DNA from: Bugula neritina
Taxonomy: Eukaryota; Bryozoa; Gymnolaemata; Cheilostomatida; Bugulidae
Direction of reading: 5' to 3'
Assembly (NCBI GenBank): GCA_964035545.1
Contig: OZ037765.1
Span: 9,542,698 to 9,606,697 of the forward strand
DNA length: 64,000 bases
A model generated the notes under the pieces. The model ran no database searches and had not been told where the DNA came from. It saw nothing but the letters and a program-made list of their open reading frames with translations. The translations under genes and the position numbers were made by a program. This document shows, one piece after another, positions 25,448 to 38,281 of this stretch (positions within the stretch are counted from its first letter, which is position 1; every line of letters starts with the position of its first letter).

Positions 25448-26535
25448 GTTTGTGTTTGTTCTGGCATGCCATTTTACAGTGGTCTAGTTAACTAGGTCAA
25501 AGTTCATTGAGGTGGAATAGTTTTATTAACCTCAGCGTGTTGATAAAATACTATCATTGGATTTAGAGCTTCTCTAAGCAACTTCACAGTCTGATTAAAT
25601 ATCTGCGATAGCTGCCTAGTAGACAATCCAAACCTAAAAAAATAATATACTAAATTCTTGTATTACATGTATGGATGAAAAATAATGCAACAAATTAGCT
25701 AAAGCATGTTCAAGTAATGTGAAAAACTCGAAATATAAATGAGTCAAACTAGAGCTAGTCAAGTGTGTGGTGTTTTTGGCCGATTTATATGTGTTGTTTA
25801 ATCAGCTTATTATGTAGTGATGTAATCCTATATAATGTAATTTAAGTTAGACGGCTAAAGTTGGACAGTTCTCATCTTGCACTTTCTTAAACAAGCAGTT
25901 ATGTAATATCGAGAGACAGCTACTCAACAGAGAGCTTCAAGCAAACACAATTCTTGCAATGAGGTTGATTGAATACATAACAGCTGCTGTTATTCTTATA
26001 GCAGCATGCATTGTGTAAGAGATAGCCTGATGGTTCACATAGTTTACATACAGTGACATACCACTGAAAATTATTAGAAACCACAGAAAAGATATAAAGG
26101 AGAGAATGCTGGCACAAAGGAAGTATAGCAATGTGGTCAAATATATGGCTGAAAACTGACCTAGAGATAAATAAGTACAAAATGTACATAACATAGCTAA
26201 ATCAGCAAAGCCAAATAATTTGATATAAAAAGTATTATCTGGGAATTTAGTGAAACTTAGTAGCATTATTTTAAACTCCACCTTTGAGCAAGATCGTATG
26301 GAGTACAGCCAATCTTAATTTCATTAGTGTCATAAGAATGCAGTCATTATGACATAGTTCGTTCTTTCTATACTTTACAGCTGGTACTAAATGTACATTT
26401 CAACTCTTTTTTGGAAACAAGCCAAGTTGATTTGACTGAAAAGTGCTTTTTTTGATGATTTTTTTCTGCAATGCAGCAGTATATAATTTACAATGCTCCA
26501 AAAACATTTCTGTATTAGGAATGTTGGTATACAAG
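25448..26535. other. Spacer of the inverted repeat
   Basis: 1,088 bp of single-copy-looking DNA between the two arms. It contains a likely terminal coding exon on the minus strand (25636-25509). Overlapping hydrophobic and Cys-rich open frames at 25920-26281 on the same strand lack good splice signals and cannot be assigned. Confidence 0.8.
25509..25636 (-). CDS. Orphan terminal exon of an unrecognised gene
   Basis: A strong acceptor (pyrimidine tract tattattttttt followed by ag) precedes an open frame of about 42 codons ending in TGA. The peptide includes FGLSTRQLSQIFNQTVKLL and ends in NKTIPPQ. Composition looks coding: amphipathic helix, no low complexity. I cannot match it to a family, and no compatible upstream exon was found in the spacer or right arm. 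It may be a relic of a gene split by the inverted duplication, or a chance frame behind a chance acceptor. Confidence 0.4.
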
Positions 26536-27426
26536 CAGCTTGCAAGAATAATTATTTATTGAAAATACACTGTGAAATTTTTTTTACAGATTTAATTTAA
26601 ATGTTGAATTGTGGGACATTTCCAAAATATTCATCTCAGAAAAGAAGAAACTATTCTGAAATTTATATGCTTCTTTTTACTGTTCTCTAAATATTTTCAT
26701 TGACTTGCAGGCATGCCATGTAAACAAATGCTTTTAAAACATATATATAGCTATACAGTGTTTGGCATTTTTAGATAAGATGTTGCTTGAAATTACAAAT
26801 TTAATCTATCTATTTTAATACATATCCTTATATTTATAATAATTTTTTTAATATATAGAAATATTAGATAGTAGGGTGGCTTAGTTATTTTCATAGTATA
26901 GGTGTGTAAGTACGTGAACATGTTAATACAAATGAGCCAGTGCCTTCATAAACCTACAGGCATGTGTTCCAACCCATAATTTGGAGCGTTTGAAGTTCAG
27001 TAAGACAGAGCCCACTAGTGCAGCTATATAGTGTACGAGCATGTTATTATTGTTCTAAGAGTTGAAAGGTTAGCAGCTCTAAACAGACTGGTTACAGTCA
27101 GCAAAGCAAATAATAATGACAGCTGCCAGCTTCAGATTTGCTCAATAACCAAAACCACAAATATGCTTTGAAGTCTTGTTTTTGTGCCATTCATCATTAA
27201 CAAAATTTTTTAAAAAATTTCTGAAACTGCTCATATGTGTATTTATGCCAAAATATTAATCTCAGAAAAAATGAAACTTATACTAGTAGTAGTCTTCACT
27301 CAAACCTTACATTTCTACTTATTTTATGGGCCTTCTATATATCATCGAGACTGCCCCCAATCCCTGTAGGGGGAGACAACTTTAAAATACAAATTCCCCT
27401 AGAGGGATGTCTGAAACCCCTCTATT
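26536..27426 (-). repeat. Right arm of the ~0.9 kb inverted repeat
   Basis: 891-bp reverse complement of 24556-25447. Its outer end (CCCCTCTATT) lies only 330 bp upstream of the CISD2 start codon, so the arm forms much of the CISD2 upstream region. Confidence 0.95.
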
Positions 27427-27755
27427 TTAAGTATATAATTATTTTGGTATATCTTCAAAAGCTACTTTCTAGTTATTGTCTATTTATAACTTGTAAAGGC
27501 TACCAGCATACAGTGGTGCCAATATCTCACTTGCATCTTATACTATAAATATATACTATAAATATAGAATGAATAGCTCATCGGGTAGTCTAATAGATAT
27601 ATTAGTCCAGTATATATTTTTTATTTTCAAATGAAATCTCAACATTTGTAATTCAGTTGCTGTTTAAAACCAGGTTGTAGATTGTACAATACGAATGTAA
27701 CAATTTATATTAATGTGTTTATGTTTTGCTTGAATTAACAACATAAGAGTCAACT

Positions 27756-28741
27756 ATGGAAGCTTTATCTAGCCTGATCAAAGTCTCATTGGCTAACTAT
27801 ATACAGAATTTGCCTATTCCAGACAGCTTCTTTGGAATACTTTCATTATCCAGTATGTATTTAATTTTTATAAATTTACAATTAATTTATTTGCAATATG
27901 TCTGCAAATATGCACTAAACTCAGTGCAGTTGTATATATCAAGGCTTTACCTTGTCCAAGTTACTTCAGTGATGATTATACCTATAAATTATATTTTTCA
28001 TTCATAAAATTTAAATTTACTGAAGTGTTTTTTTATAGAATTGGTTAAAAATTATAGATCTTTAAATAAGAAGTAGTCTCCATCCAAATATTACACTTTA
28101 GCTTGAAGTCTTAAATGCTCTGTCAATAATTAAATAAACTTCAATTAACTCGCCTTTTACTGATTGTCCTTATCATGGTTCTATTTTTAGTCAAGGACTG
28201 GCTATATATGACTCCATTTGTTGGAGGAATTGGGTTTGTAGGATTTCTCACATACAGATTTCTACGACCCTCTCAAATTTGTAATCCTTCAGTGAACAAA
28301 GCAAGTAAGAAGGTTGTAGATATTATTGATATCGAGGACATGACGAGTGATAAAGTTAGCTATTGCAGATGCTGGAGATCTAAAAAGGTAAGGCAACTAT
28401 GGCAAGATTTTGCTTGAACTATGCCAACTTATATTTACAACGTTTTAATGGATTAATGATAATAGACATGTTTTGTGGCTGTGTCCCAAATATGCAGGCA
28501 CAGCTCTTATTCTGAAAATTGCTGTGAAGTTTGCATTTTTTTGTCACACAAGAGCACATTGTATTACAAGTATAATTGGTTAATACAGTTTTAATAGATG
28601 CTTGTTTGCTACCAGACATATTTGCTATTTTTACGTAATTGTCTCATTTTGTAGTTCCCGCTTTGTGATGGGTCACATAACAAGCACAATGAAGATACTG
28701 GTGATAATGCAGGACCACTTGTAATTAAAAAAAATTCATAA
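27756..28741 (+). CDS. CISD2: CISD2-like CDGSH iron-sulfur protein, three exons, 126 aa
   Basis: Membrane-anchored [2Fe-2S] protein of the ER and mitochondria-associated membrane, linked in the family to calcium and redox homeostasis. Exons: 27756-27852, 28191-28387, 28655-28741, joining in frame. Residues 1-32 (MEALSSLIKVSLANYIQNLP) match the CISD2 N-terminus. A transmembrane segment spans about 37-56 (MTPFVGGIGFVGFLTYRF). The CDGSH motif is complete: Cys91 and Cys93 (YCRCWRSKK), Cys102 and His106 (FPLCDGSHNKHN). The tail GPLVIKKNS resembles the CISD2 ending. CISD1 and CISD3 are less likely because of the N-terminus and the single CDGSH motif. The gene converges on KAT14 with stop codons about 260 bp apart. 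Confidence 0.96.
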
Positions 28742-28964
28742 CTATGACTGGAAATGAAATGCTGGCGAAATGAAATGCTGGCGAACTACATTATTCCAAG
28801 GGTTTTAATGACTATGCAAAAATTTAGAGTGGTTATTCTGCAAGTTTGATTTTATTTGTGAGAATTGATGTTCATAAATTTAGTTCTTCAGCATTTTTAC
28901 GCATTTAGTTGTTATTGATTCTCTTATTAAAATATACAAGTTTATATTATATTTTCAATATATG

Positions 28965-28970
28965 TTTATT
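28965..28970 (-). terminator. Polyadenylation signal for KAT14
   Basis: AATAAA on the minus strand, 28 nt beyond the KAT14 stop codon. Use of this site would bring the KAT14 transcript end to within about 230 bp of the CISD2 stop. Confidence 0.6.
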
Positions 28971-28997
28971 TACTATATTATTTTTATATCTATACAT

Positions 28998-31900
28998 TTA
29001 ATATCTTTCTAACTTCATATAGAAAGCGTGAGGTGATTGCTTGGAGTCAATTGGGTGATATTTATCATAAAAGTTCCTGATAATTTCAACAACTTTGAAG
29101 CCAAATTTTAGATACAACCCAATTGCTGGGTTGGTCATAGAAACATGCAGCGTAACATCTTTTCCCATGCAAGTCTACAAATAATAACATGGTACTCACC
29201 TACAATGCATTAAATTTATACCAAACTATAGATTATTCATTAACAATTTCTGGTTTAAAACAAAATTGTACTTTACAATGGCATAAAATGGAACTGACAA
29301 TGGACATTCTCAAGTTCTGAACAATTGAATTAATTTGAGCATTGCATGTCTTCAATAAGCCTATTTTCTATAGCCTTACCAACATGCCATATTATAGAGT
29401 ATAAGACACTACGCACAACCTGCTGGAACACGACACTTGAGAAAAGCTTATTTTTGACAGAAAGATGATTCAGTATCACTATACCTGAATAAGGTGATAC
29501 ACCATGACTTTAGCTATGCCAGCACCTCGCCATTCTGGATGTGTATATATGAATGATATATAGGCTTCGTTATGACTTACATCGGGCACCATAAATGCAA
29601 AACCAATAACCAATCTTTTGTACATAGCAACACAACTGAAGTCTGGGTACTGCAGACATTCGGATACTAAAATCATCACACAACACCTCAACAATAGATG
29701 ACAGTCCAAAATACAAATTTTACATATTCCTGATTATATAAAGTTATTCTACCCGTGATATTTAATTTTTTTCTGCTAACAAATGGAACCATGTGAAATT
29801 ATATAAATTGAGGAGACTTACAGTCTATGGAAGGCCAGAATGCCCTGTGACACATTCTGTTAATGACAGGAATATGCTGAGCTGTAACATACTTATAGTC
29901 AATACTGTCTTCATCCACATCCTGGGGAAGATCATCTGGCTTACGGTGTTTTCTGTAATGACAGCATTCTTTTCCATAGAGAGAGAAGTTTGCAAAACTT
30001 GTACATACATGAGTTAAACTAAGCTGAAGGTAGAGAAAGAAAGCAATTTATTTGCTTAGCTATAAACTTATGAGTCATTCTACAGTCATAATTTATCAGA
30101 ATGCTTTTAGTAACAGAAGAAATATAAAAAAATTAAACACGTTTGGCTAGTAAGTTTCATGTGTATAAAATGCAAAATTAATCATTTACCGTTTTACAAT
30201 AATTGAACTTATAGGGTGCATGAACAAATTAAAGAGTTATCTTTCCATGTTAAACATCAATTATCTTATTAACTTAGTCCCTTAAAGTTTCAATTTTAGC
30301 AGTGAGCATAATTTTACAAAGTAAAACTAGAGAGAAAATACAAGTGTTGCCATTCACAGAAAAGCTCAACAGCAAACAGCTAGGTATTTGTGTCTAAGGA
30401 TAGTTTCATATTCAATAGTCTTTATATTTTTCATTAGAATTTTAAGTGAATATTAACTATTCCTGGCATTGAATTCTAATTAGCAGCACACAAAAATTAA
30501 TATCGGAGAATGTGAATTTTCCATGTAACTAGCTTGAATCAATTTTTTTTCTCAAGTGACTTTCAAAGAAGCAAATTTGCTTTGTACAATTGGTTTACTT
30601 AATAAATATCATGTACATTGTGTTTGTATTGACTCATTTTAATAGACCTGTGTATATATAACCAATAAAAAAAACTATTGCAAATCATAAAAAGATAAAT
30701 TCCTCAATTTATCCAATACACTAACTATTTAAAGATGTCTCCAGTGTAGAAATTTTCTCACCTTATAGCATCTAATATTTTTAACTTGAGTGGCTTAGTC
30801 TCCTTGTCTCGCCAGATATAGGGTTTTAAAATTCTGTAAGATGTGAACAATGTTTAAAGTAACTCATCAAAAAATTCATCACCAAAACTTTTATTGAAAC
30901 TGAACAAGTAGATGGATGTATAAATATTTAGTTAAATAAACCTCTCTGTGTATGAGCTTCTAATAGTTCGGAACTGCTGGCCACAACCATGGAGCTTGCT
31001 GATGAATGTAGGAATTGAGTCCGTGTCAGGCTGTGAATGTTGACTCTAGAAAGTAGATTACGCTGGTTGAGGAAAGAAGACAACTTCAATAAATTATAAT
31101 AATATAGGGCTGCTCTATCATCTGTAGCAATAACTATAGTAAAATACCTGAAATCTGTCTAATACAGAGGTGTGTAGATTTGCTGAGGATTCAACTAAAG
31201 GTGCAGAAGCAGCCATCACTTCATCATTATGATTCACTTCTGAAAGTAATTTCTTTTTCGATAAGCAGCTGCTTATATCAAATAGCTGAATTCCTAATGA
31301 TCGTTTAACCTACAAGTACATAGGTGAATTTAAATTGGCAGAATTGCTATCAGATTAAACACTTTGATTAAAATGTCAAGGCAATATATTTTATTAACAA
31401 CAAAAACCAATAAATTCAGATTACACACCCAACAACAAGAGAATTACTAACTAAGATTTAGGTGCTAGTAGTACTAGAAGAAGTACTGATAGCAGTACCT
31501 TACGAACATGGAGCATCCGCTTCAGTAGTTTGACTTGGGAAGACACATGGGCTTTGTCATTGGATGATATGTGGTCACTGAGTGCTAAAAGCAACTTGTT
31601 TTCCTCATATGCTGTCCAAAATCGGACACTATAGTAAAATAAATATATACATTAGGAAGAAGTTTACATGCATCACGCTTGTGTACATAACTCAAAAACA
31701 AATAAAATTAACAAATATTTCACGCTCAAGCAAATACATTAAAAAACAGTGTTTTTGAATAAAATGACAGCCAAAAGTTTTAGGCTACAAGAAGTTTTTA
31801 CATAGCCAGTCACACATGTGGCCAATTAGCACACCATTTGATATCTATACTTTCACAAATTTAAATATTATAATTTCTATAATTTGCTTTCAATTTATAA

Positions 31901-34900
31901 AAACTTATGCCAAAGCTAAAGCTAGTGTAATAATAAAATGGATAAATTTGACAACAGCCAGAAAGAGTGAAAATGGAGTACCTAGATTGCACGGGCATAT
32001 AAGAGTCATGTATTTCATTAGAAGAATCTGTCTTTTTGCTTTCCACCATTTCATTAGTCGTACTTTTGTTTGCTACGAATTCATTTTGAGAATCAGGTTC
32101 GTTCTCTGCAAATTGTTTTACAGTCGAGTGTTGTTTATCAGAATTATCTCTGAAAGCAGACCCTTCCCCTGCATCGACTTTTGCATTTAGAGTTTCAGGA
32201 ACCTTGGCTAGACTTTCTTCGAATGCAATAAAAATATTCATACAAAAAAACTAATGTAAAATAATAATAATCTATTGTAATACAAACAAAAAACAGTCAC
32301 AGCAAAACGAACATAAATGCTGCCAATTTTAAATACCCTGGCAAATATATTTTGAATTCTACTCACCAGTATGTATTGAGGTTAGATTTGTAGACAATGC
32401 ATTGCTGGGTTCACACTTCATATCCGTATTTGAGTTGGAAGGTGATATAACAAGCTCATTATAAAGAGCAGAGGTATCAATGTCAATGCCTGAGTTCACA
32501 TCAGCTATGGAAGAGCTCGACTGGTCCGGGTCATATTCAGAAGACAACTCCTGCTTAATGTTATCAAGATGATTCAACATCTCACAAGTGTCGTTATCCA
32601 ATGCTTCGGTTTTTATTTTATTAATAAACTCGAAATCAGAATCCAGTTCTGTGTGCGGCAACTCTGGAGCTGGTGATTTAACTTCTGCCTCTGGAATAGT
32701 GTCCACATCTATTTCCATGTTATCTGGTAGCTCATTGCAGCTGCTCACGTTCAACACACTCGGTGAAGAAGGCACCACAACAGAAGGCTTTCTTGTCTTT
32801 TTGCTTGCCAACTGTGAATACTCCGTGACAAAATCCTACAGATTAATTATAATCCTATGTAAATATTACACAACAGCTGTTGTTGCTGTAATTTATGACA
32901 GCGAAAATGGAAAACCTTTTCTCTGATCTGTTAGTTTGTTCAAATTTTTTAACAATAATTTTTTGAAATAGCTTGCACACATAAAATGTGGCAAAGACAA
33001 ATACGAGCATTGTACAGTCTGTGATATTTAAGACCATCCTACAGATATTTTGATAAAAAACTCAACTGCATAAAAGTTATAATTAAACATTCAAACATAA
33101 ACAGCAAAATGCAAATACTATTTGAAAGCATTTGAAAAAAAGACAGATGATGAAGGAAAGAATTGTCAATAGCCCCAAGCCAAAATTTTGCTATTTTTTT
33201 TTTGGTATTTTAAAATCATATTTTTAAAATATAACAATATATTTTTCAAGAAAGCATAAACGCTGAATAACATACTATATAATGTATGTATTCATTAGAA
33301 AAATAGTTTTATACACAGTTTGAAAACCTAAATTAGAAAACCTTTTGATCTTTATATTACATATCATGAGCCATAACTCATGTATATGAGTCATAAATAG
33401 ACGTAGACCTTTTACATACATCTGAAATTCTCTTCTTCTTACGAGCCGACCTGGTCTGACGCTGTTTTCTAGAATCGGCGGTAATCTCTGTCAGCTTGCT
33501 GCTGTTGGCTAGCTTGGAGCCATAAGTGGCATAAGCTTCAAGTAAATCATAATAAACATACAAAGTTTTCCAGTAAAGACATAACTTTATGACCTTTATG
33601 AGATCTAGTAGAGGAACAATGTATATTATACCGAGTAATGCGCAAGTAAGCATGTATTGACATTGCACTAAACACCCACTATTTGGTATGCGAGTAAACT
33701 GGAACCAAATAATCCACCTGCTGCCATGTGCCAGTGTCATTCAACACAAAGTACAAACTAAATAAATAAGACTGTACTAATCTACATTTAAATAAAATGA
33801 AATATCACTGTTGCCGTTTTGCTAACTTTACACAATATGTGTAAAGCTGCTCTAGTAAGATTATAAATTTAGCAGCATTTTTAAATATTTTGCAACATAG
33901 CTTAATGTTTTTATCTCGTATTTTTATTGACGATTAAAGAAAAGGCATCAAGGAATAAAGTTATTGACTGCATTAAACAACACACAGACACCATGCATAC
34001 TTGAATTACAACAACATTAAAAGTTGTAACATTTACATAAAGTCCCACATCAAACTTACTCTTGGAGAGAAATGGCGGGGAATTGACATCAAGCTTCCAA
34101 AAACCGCTTTCACCAAGTACACGTGAGCCAGATATAAAATGGGACCCGCTATATGAAGAACATGCTGATGCAATGTTAATTGCTGCTACATTTCCTCTGA
34201 AAACAAACATATAATAAGTTAACTATAAAATTTTATGTGAAGCATGTTCAGCAAGACAACAATGTAAAAATAAATTTTTATACATACGTAAATAATGAAA
34301 ACAAGTTTATACGTACGTAGATGATGGTAACAAGTGAGAGCGATGGGAGAGAAACAACTTGTAGATATCATTTTTATAATGAAAATATCCTCCTCTACCT
34401 TCTTCAGATGTCTGAAGGTTGTGCAAAAGCAGTGTAACAACATATACCCTGCATAAGAAGTAAAGAAACAACATAATTGCAGGTTTGTTGTACCAGTAAA
34501 AATGTAACAAAGCACTTTACTCTCACAATCTATAGCCCTAGAAATGATAAAAAAAATGCAAATTAAATAGCCTCAAATATAAATACAGCCCAGAAATTTA
34601 AGACCAAAATTAAGTTTTAAAGTGATTGCTAACTAAAGAAAATATTCTAATGATGTCAATAATATTGCAAAAATTGAACATGTAGTTATACAAATTGTAC
34701 CTTGCACAACTGAACAAAACGAAAGACTTTCAATTTACCTATTTAATAAAAGTTAGCAATAGTTGACAAAATAAATAAATAGATAAGTAAACAAATTGTA
34801 AGCTCACTGTTGTGCTGTTGCAGCTTTTACAACCACCATATACTGCACAAGATACTATTTTTACAAGGATCAGTGTTGGTGCCTGCAGTCATCCACTACA

Positions 34901-35376
34901 TTTAGTATAAAGTAAACAAAGTTTGTAACATTGGCTTACATTTTTAGTTTCTTGGGTCGAACATAATCTTCCTCAGTTTTTCCTGTACATTTGATGCAGG
35001 TAAATTCGTAAAGGAAATCATTAATTAAGGTGCTGGGTGTTGGAGACTTTAGGCATTCTATAGAAAAATAAATTGACAGAATTGGAAAATTTAGATAAAT
35101 TTTATGGCTTTGAATACCAAAACAATTGAGTATAATCTGGAAAAAGTGTTTAATGGCAAATAATGCTCAATTCTATTGTAAAAACGACGCAACAGACATT
35201 GTTCAGGATGTAACTGTAGGAAAAGACTGCTTACTAATGTGAATTTTTGAGCAGCAGATGCAGCAATTTAAAGTTTCGTTTTCCCATAGACATTTTAAAT
35301 TGCTGGCATCATAAATTGGATTAGAATTGTCTTCACAGTAGCAGTTTCCAGTTTTAGAATCACCAACTTCTGTCAT
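28998..35376 (-). CDS. KAT14: KAT14 (CSRP2BP) histone acetyltransferase, 14 coding exons, about 768 aa
   Basis: GNAT-family subunit of the ATAC acetyltransferase complex. Exons: 35376-35235, 35057-34940, 34448-34317, 34196-34060, 33535-33420, 32835-32367, 32216-31982, 31628-31499, 31309-31148, 31045-30942, 30833-30762, 29952-29822, 29666-29485, 29174-28998. All joins keep frame; the human protein is about 782 aa. The N-terminus has paired Cys-x2-Cys sites (CICC; FTCIKC) followed by GRGGYFHYKNDIYKL and ESGFWKLD blocks conserved in KAT14. The middle (exons 5-9) is acidic, Ser-rich and divergent. RILKPYIWRDKETKP precedes the GNAT fold, which has SECLQYPDFS, the acetyl-CoA loop R696-G-A-G-I-A701 and TCMGKDVTLHVS. 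A minus-strand AATAAA lies 28 nt after the stop. Start: first ATG after a strong acceptor, so a noncoding 5' exon is likely. Confidence 0.95.
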
Positions 35377-38281
35377 ATCTAAAAAAAAGTTAAGATCATT
35401 TAAAAAGTTCTGACTTGGCAAAATTAAATGCAATTACCATACTGTTGAGTATAAATTCAAGATCAAAGAAAAATGTAGTTTAGAAAAAAGGCCTCTTTAA
35501 AATTACGCTCTGGACAGCTTTTGTCCTTCCCCAACATTTATCTACCTTTCATACATATGGCCTATATTTGTTCGATCAATACATTTAACCTACCCTGATC
35601 ACAATGATATAACTGTTACGCATTGCAACTACCATTACATGTAGCTCAACAGTACGGAATAAGCAAAGCTATTAATAAATTATTTATTACTGATATAATG
35701 GCATCCCACCTACGCTTATTTATGCAATTAGTGTACACCATATGTGCTGGTGATTGATATTGAAAAGAAGAAATACTACTAACTAGAATGTATTCTATGA
35801 GAGCTGATTGTCATCAAGCATTGACTGTTGATTGCAGATTCAAAACTAAAAAACAAGGAAAAGAGGAAGAGAATTACAGAGAGAATAAAAACAAGAGAGA
35901 AAAATTTGAGTAGGAATAGAAGGTCTTCACAAAATTTATATGAAAACCTAGAAAACGATAGAGCATTTTAAATTTATATGTTCGCCAAAATAAAACAACT
36001 ATTAGACATTTATAACCAATTAAACAATATTTGTGAAGGATGGGAATGAAATAACATTGCCGGCAATACCAAGAATAGGTAGAAAAATTAGGTTGATTAA
36101 CTGCTAACTACATAGAAAAACACAGTTGAATAATGAACAAAACAGAAGGAGGCCAATAGTGATGGTGATGGCAACAATAATAATAATAGTATTAATGAAA
36201 TAAATCAAACCTGAATAGTTTAAAATGTGAGAAAAATCATGAGAATTTGAAAAACTGAGATAGAAAAAACGTGATAAAACTATTGGAAAAATATCAATAT
36301 CAATATTACTATGATTATGATATTGATAATCATGATTATTAATGAGTGATGACAGTTACAATATCAATATGAATATAATTTAAATTATCATTATTATTAT
36401 ATCGTATATGAATATCAAGTGTTTTTTATTTTACACTATTAGTATCACTATGAGTATCAGTAGGCTATGAGTTTGAGTAATATTAATACTAATAGTAATA
36501 ACTATAAGTCCTAGTAATAACATTAACTGATTCTTATTCTAATACCAACAGTAATACTAATAGTAATAGTAACTGTAATACTAATAGTAATACCAATAGT
36601 ATTACTAATAGTTATATATAATTATAAATATATGGCTATAGTTATACTTATACTTATAGTTATAATTATAGTTATACTTATACTATAGTTAATGTTATAG
36701 TACTAAGAGTAAGTATTAGTATGACTAATCACTAAAAGTAAAAGATCTGCCAGAAATTTTAGTTATACAACTACAAGTTTATAGAAAATAATTTTTCAAA
36801 TCTTTATCCTTAGCAACGACATCAAGTTATTAAACTGTAAAGCTAATATTAAAAATCTAATACTAGTACAGAGTACTGCAAATGAATTAAAATAAGTAAA
36901 ATTAAATGCAATGCTTTAAGTTTATGCTAGAATATAGAGAAGTCGCGTTTTGGAATTAGCGGAAATGTGTAATCAACGCACGAAACCAATACGCTAAATA
37001 TTATAGCCTAAGAGCTAGCAAAGTGACCAAAGCACTGAAATGGAATAATATATGTATCGTGGACCGGAGCAATGTCATTACTATATATAACCAGCGCGAT
37101 ATTATTCTTCATCGAGTTTGATATGGAACGCGACTTTGAATTCATTCAAATTACTTATGACTGAATTGGAGAAAAACAGATCGCATTTACATTGACATTG
37201 ATTGTTATTGTACTGTGCAAAGCCATTAAGTAATCATCATGATTGATAGTCATGTACCATTACTATTAGATGCCCGGTGTGGTATAACTACAACTAATAC
37301 TAAAAGTAAAAGTTTAACTTAATTAATTTTATTTTATTTTTCAAGTCCTCTAAGTCTATATTTTACTTTTACTTTTAGTTTTACTTAGAATCATGATGAT
37401 ATTGAATTTGATTTATTTCATTCAGTTTCATTGTCATTGGTACTGTGATCTTTTTAAATAGAGAAAAAGTTCCATCCGTTCCTACTTCCTAGGCATGAAA
37501 CTGAAAGTTGAAAGTGAAACTAAGTGAATAGAGTATCAGTATAGACCACTGAACTGAAACTTTTAATAGTTCTATTCTAGTTCAATGGTATAGACCCTCT
37601 TGGCTCTTAGTTTTACTCTTAGTCTTAGCTCCTTAGCTTCTAGTCTTACTCTTGAATTAAAAGTTAGTCTTACTTTTGCCTTTGGTCTTTTACTTTACTT
37701 TTAGTTTGTTTTTCACCCCTTTAAGTTTATTTTTAGTCCATGACTATAGTAGAGATTATAGAGTTATAGGCATACCTACTGATACTCATACTCACAGTTT
37801 CAATATTTCAATAATTCAGTTCAATCAACTTCAATAAATGATCCACTAAAAGATAAAAGTAAAATGAAAGCATACAATTGTTATAGATCGAATCATTTAA
37901 GTCAACTTAAAATTATATTAAATAATTACATTTATAATAATATAATCAAATTGGTTATAAATAATGTGTGATGGATACATATAAACTTTTTGTACTTGTT
38001 AATATCTATCCATAGCTGTGGAACTGTTGCTGAGTGTGTGAAATTTTCTTTTGATAATGGATACCTCTTCTATACTATTACCTAGCTTTTTTGTTGTAGT
38101 GTTGTAAGCTTTATTTCAATATTATCTCATAAAATATGACGGATTTTAATAATTCAGTTACACTAAAGAAAAACCAATATTTTTAACTATATTTTGAAAA
38201 TGAGTACAAGCTTGTAAATATGGCTACTATCCATGTATTGCTGAAGTTGAGTATTTTTTTATTAAGCAGTAAATATTAGAA
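35377..38281. other. Head-to-head intergenic interval between KAT14 and TMEM18
   Basis: KAT14 and TMEM18 diverge from this 2.9 kb interval, so both promoters should be inside it. 36.29-36.76 kb is a cluster of short-period AT-rich arrays. I see no coding exon and no clear TATA/initiator pair that I would call. Confidence 0.5.
36290..36760. repeat. Cluster of TATCAATAT, TAATAG and TTATAGTTATAC arrays
   Basis: Consecutive short-period blocks: AATATCAATATTACTATG, then TACTAATAGTAA hexamer arrays, then ATAGTTATACTTAT arrays. Same style as the other clusters in the window. Confidence 0.8.

Noticed and set aside
25920-26281. Two overlapping minus-strand frames in the inverted-repeat spacer, one hydrophobic and one Cys-rich
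   Set aside because: No convincing splice sites or family similarity; could be chance frames, so not annotated as genes.
33911-34210. Long minus-strand open frame extending past KAT14 exon 4
   Set aside because: Only 34196-34060 matches KAT14; the rest is intron after the GTAAGT donor.
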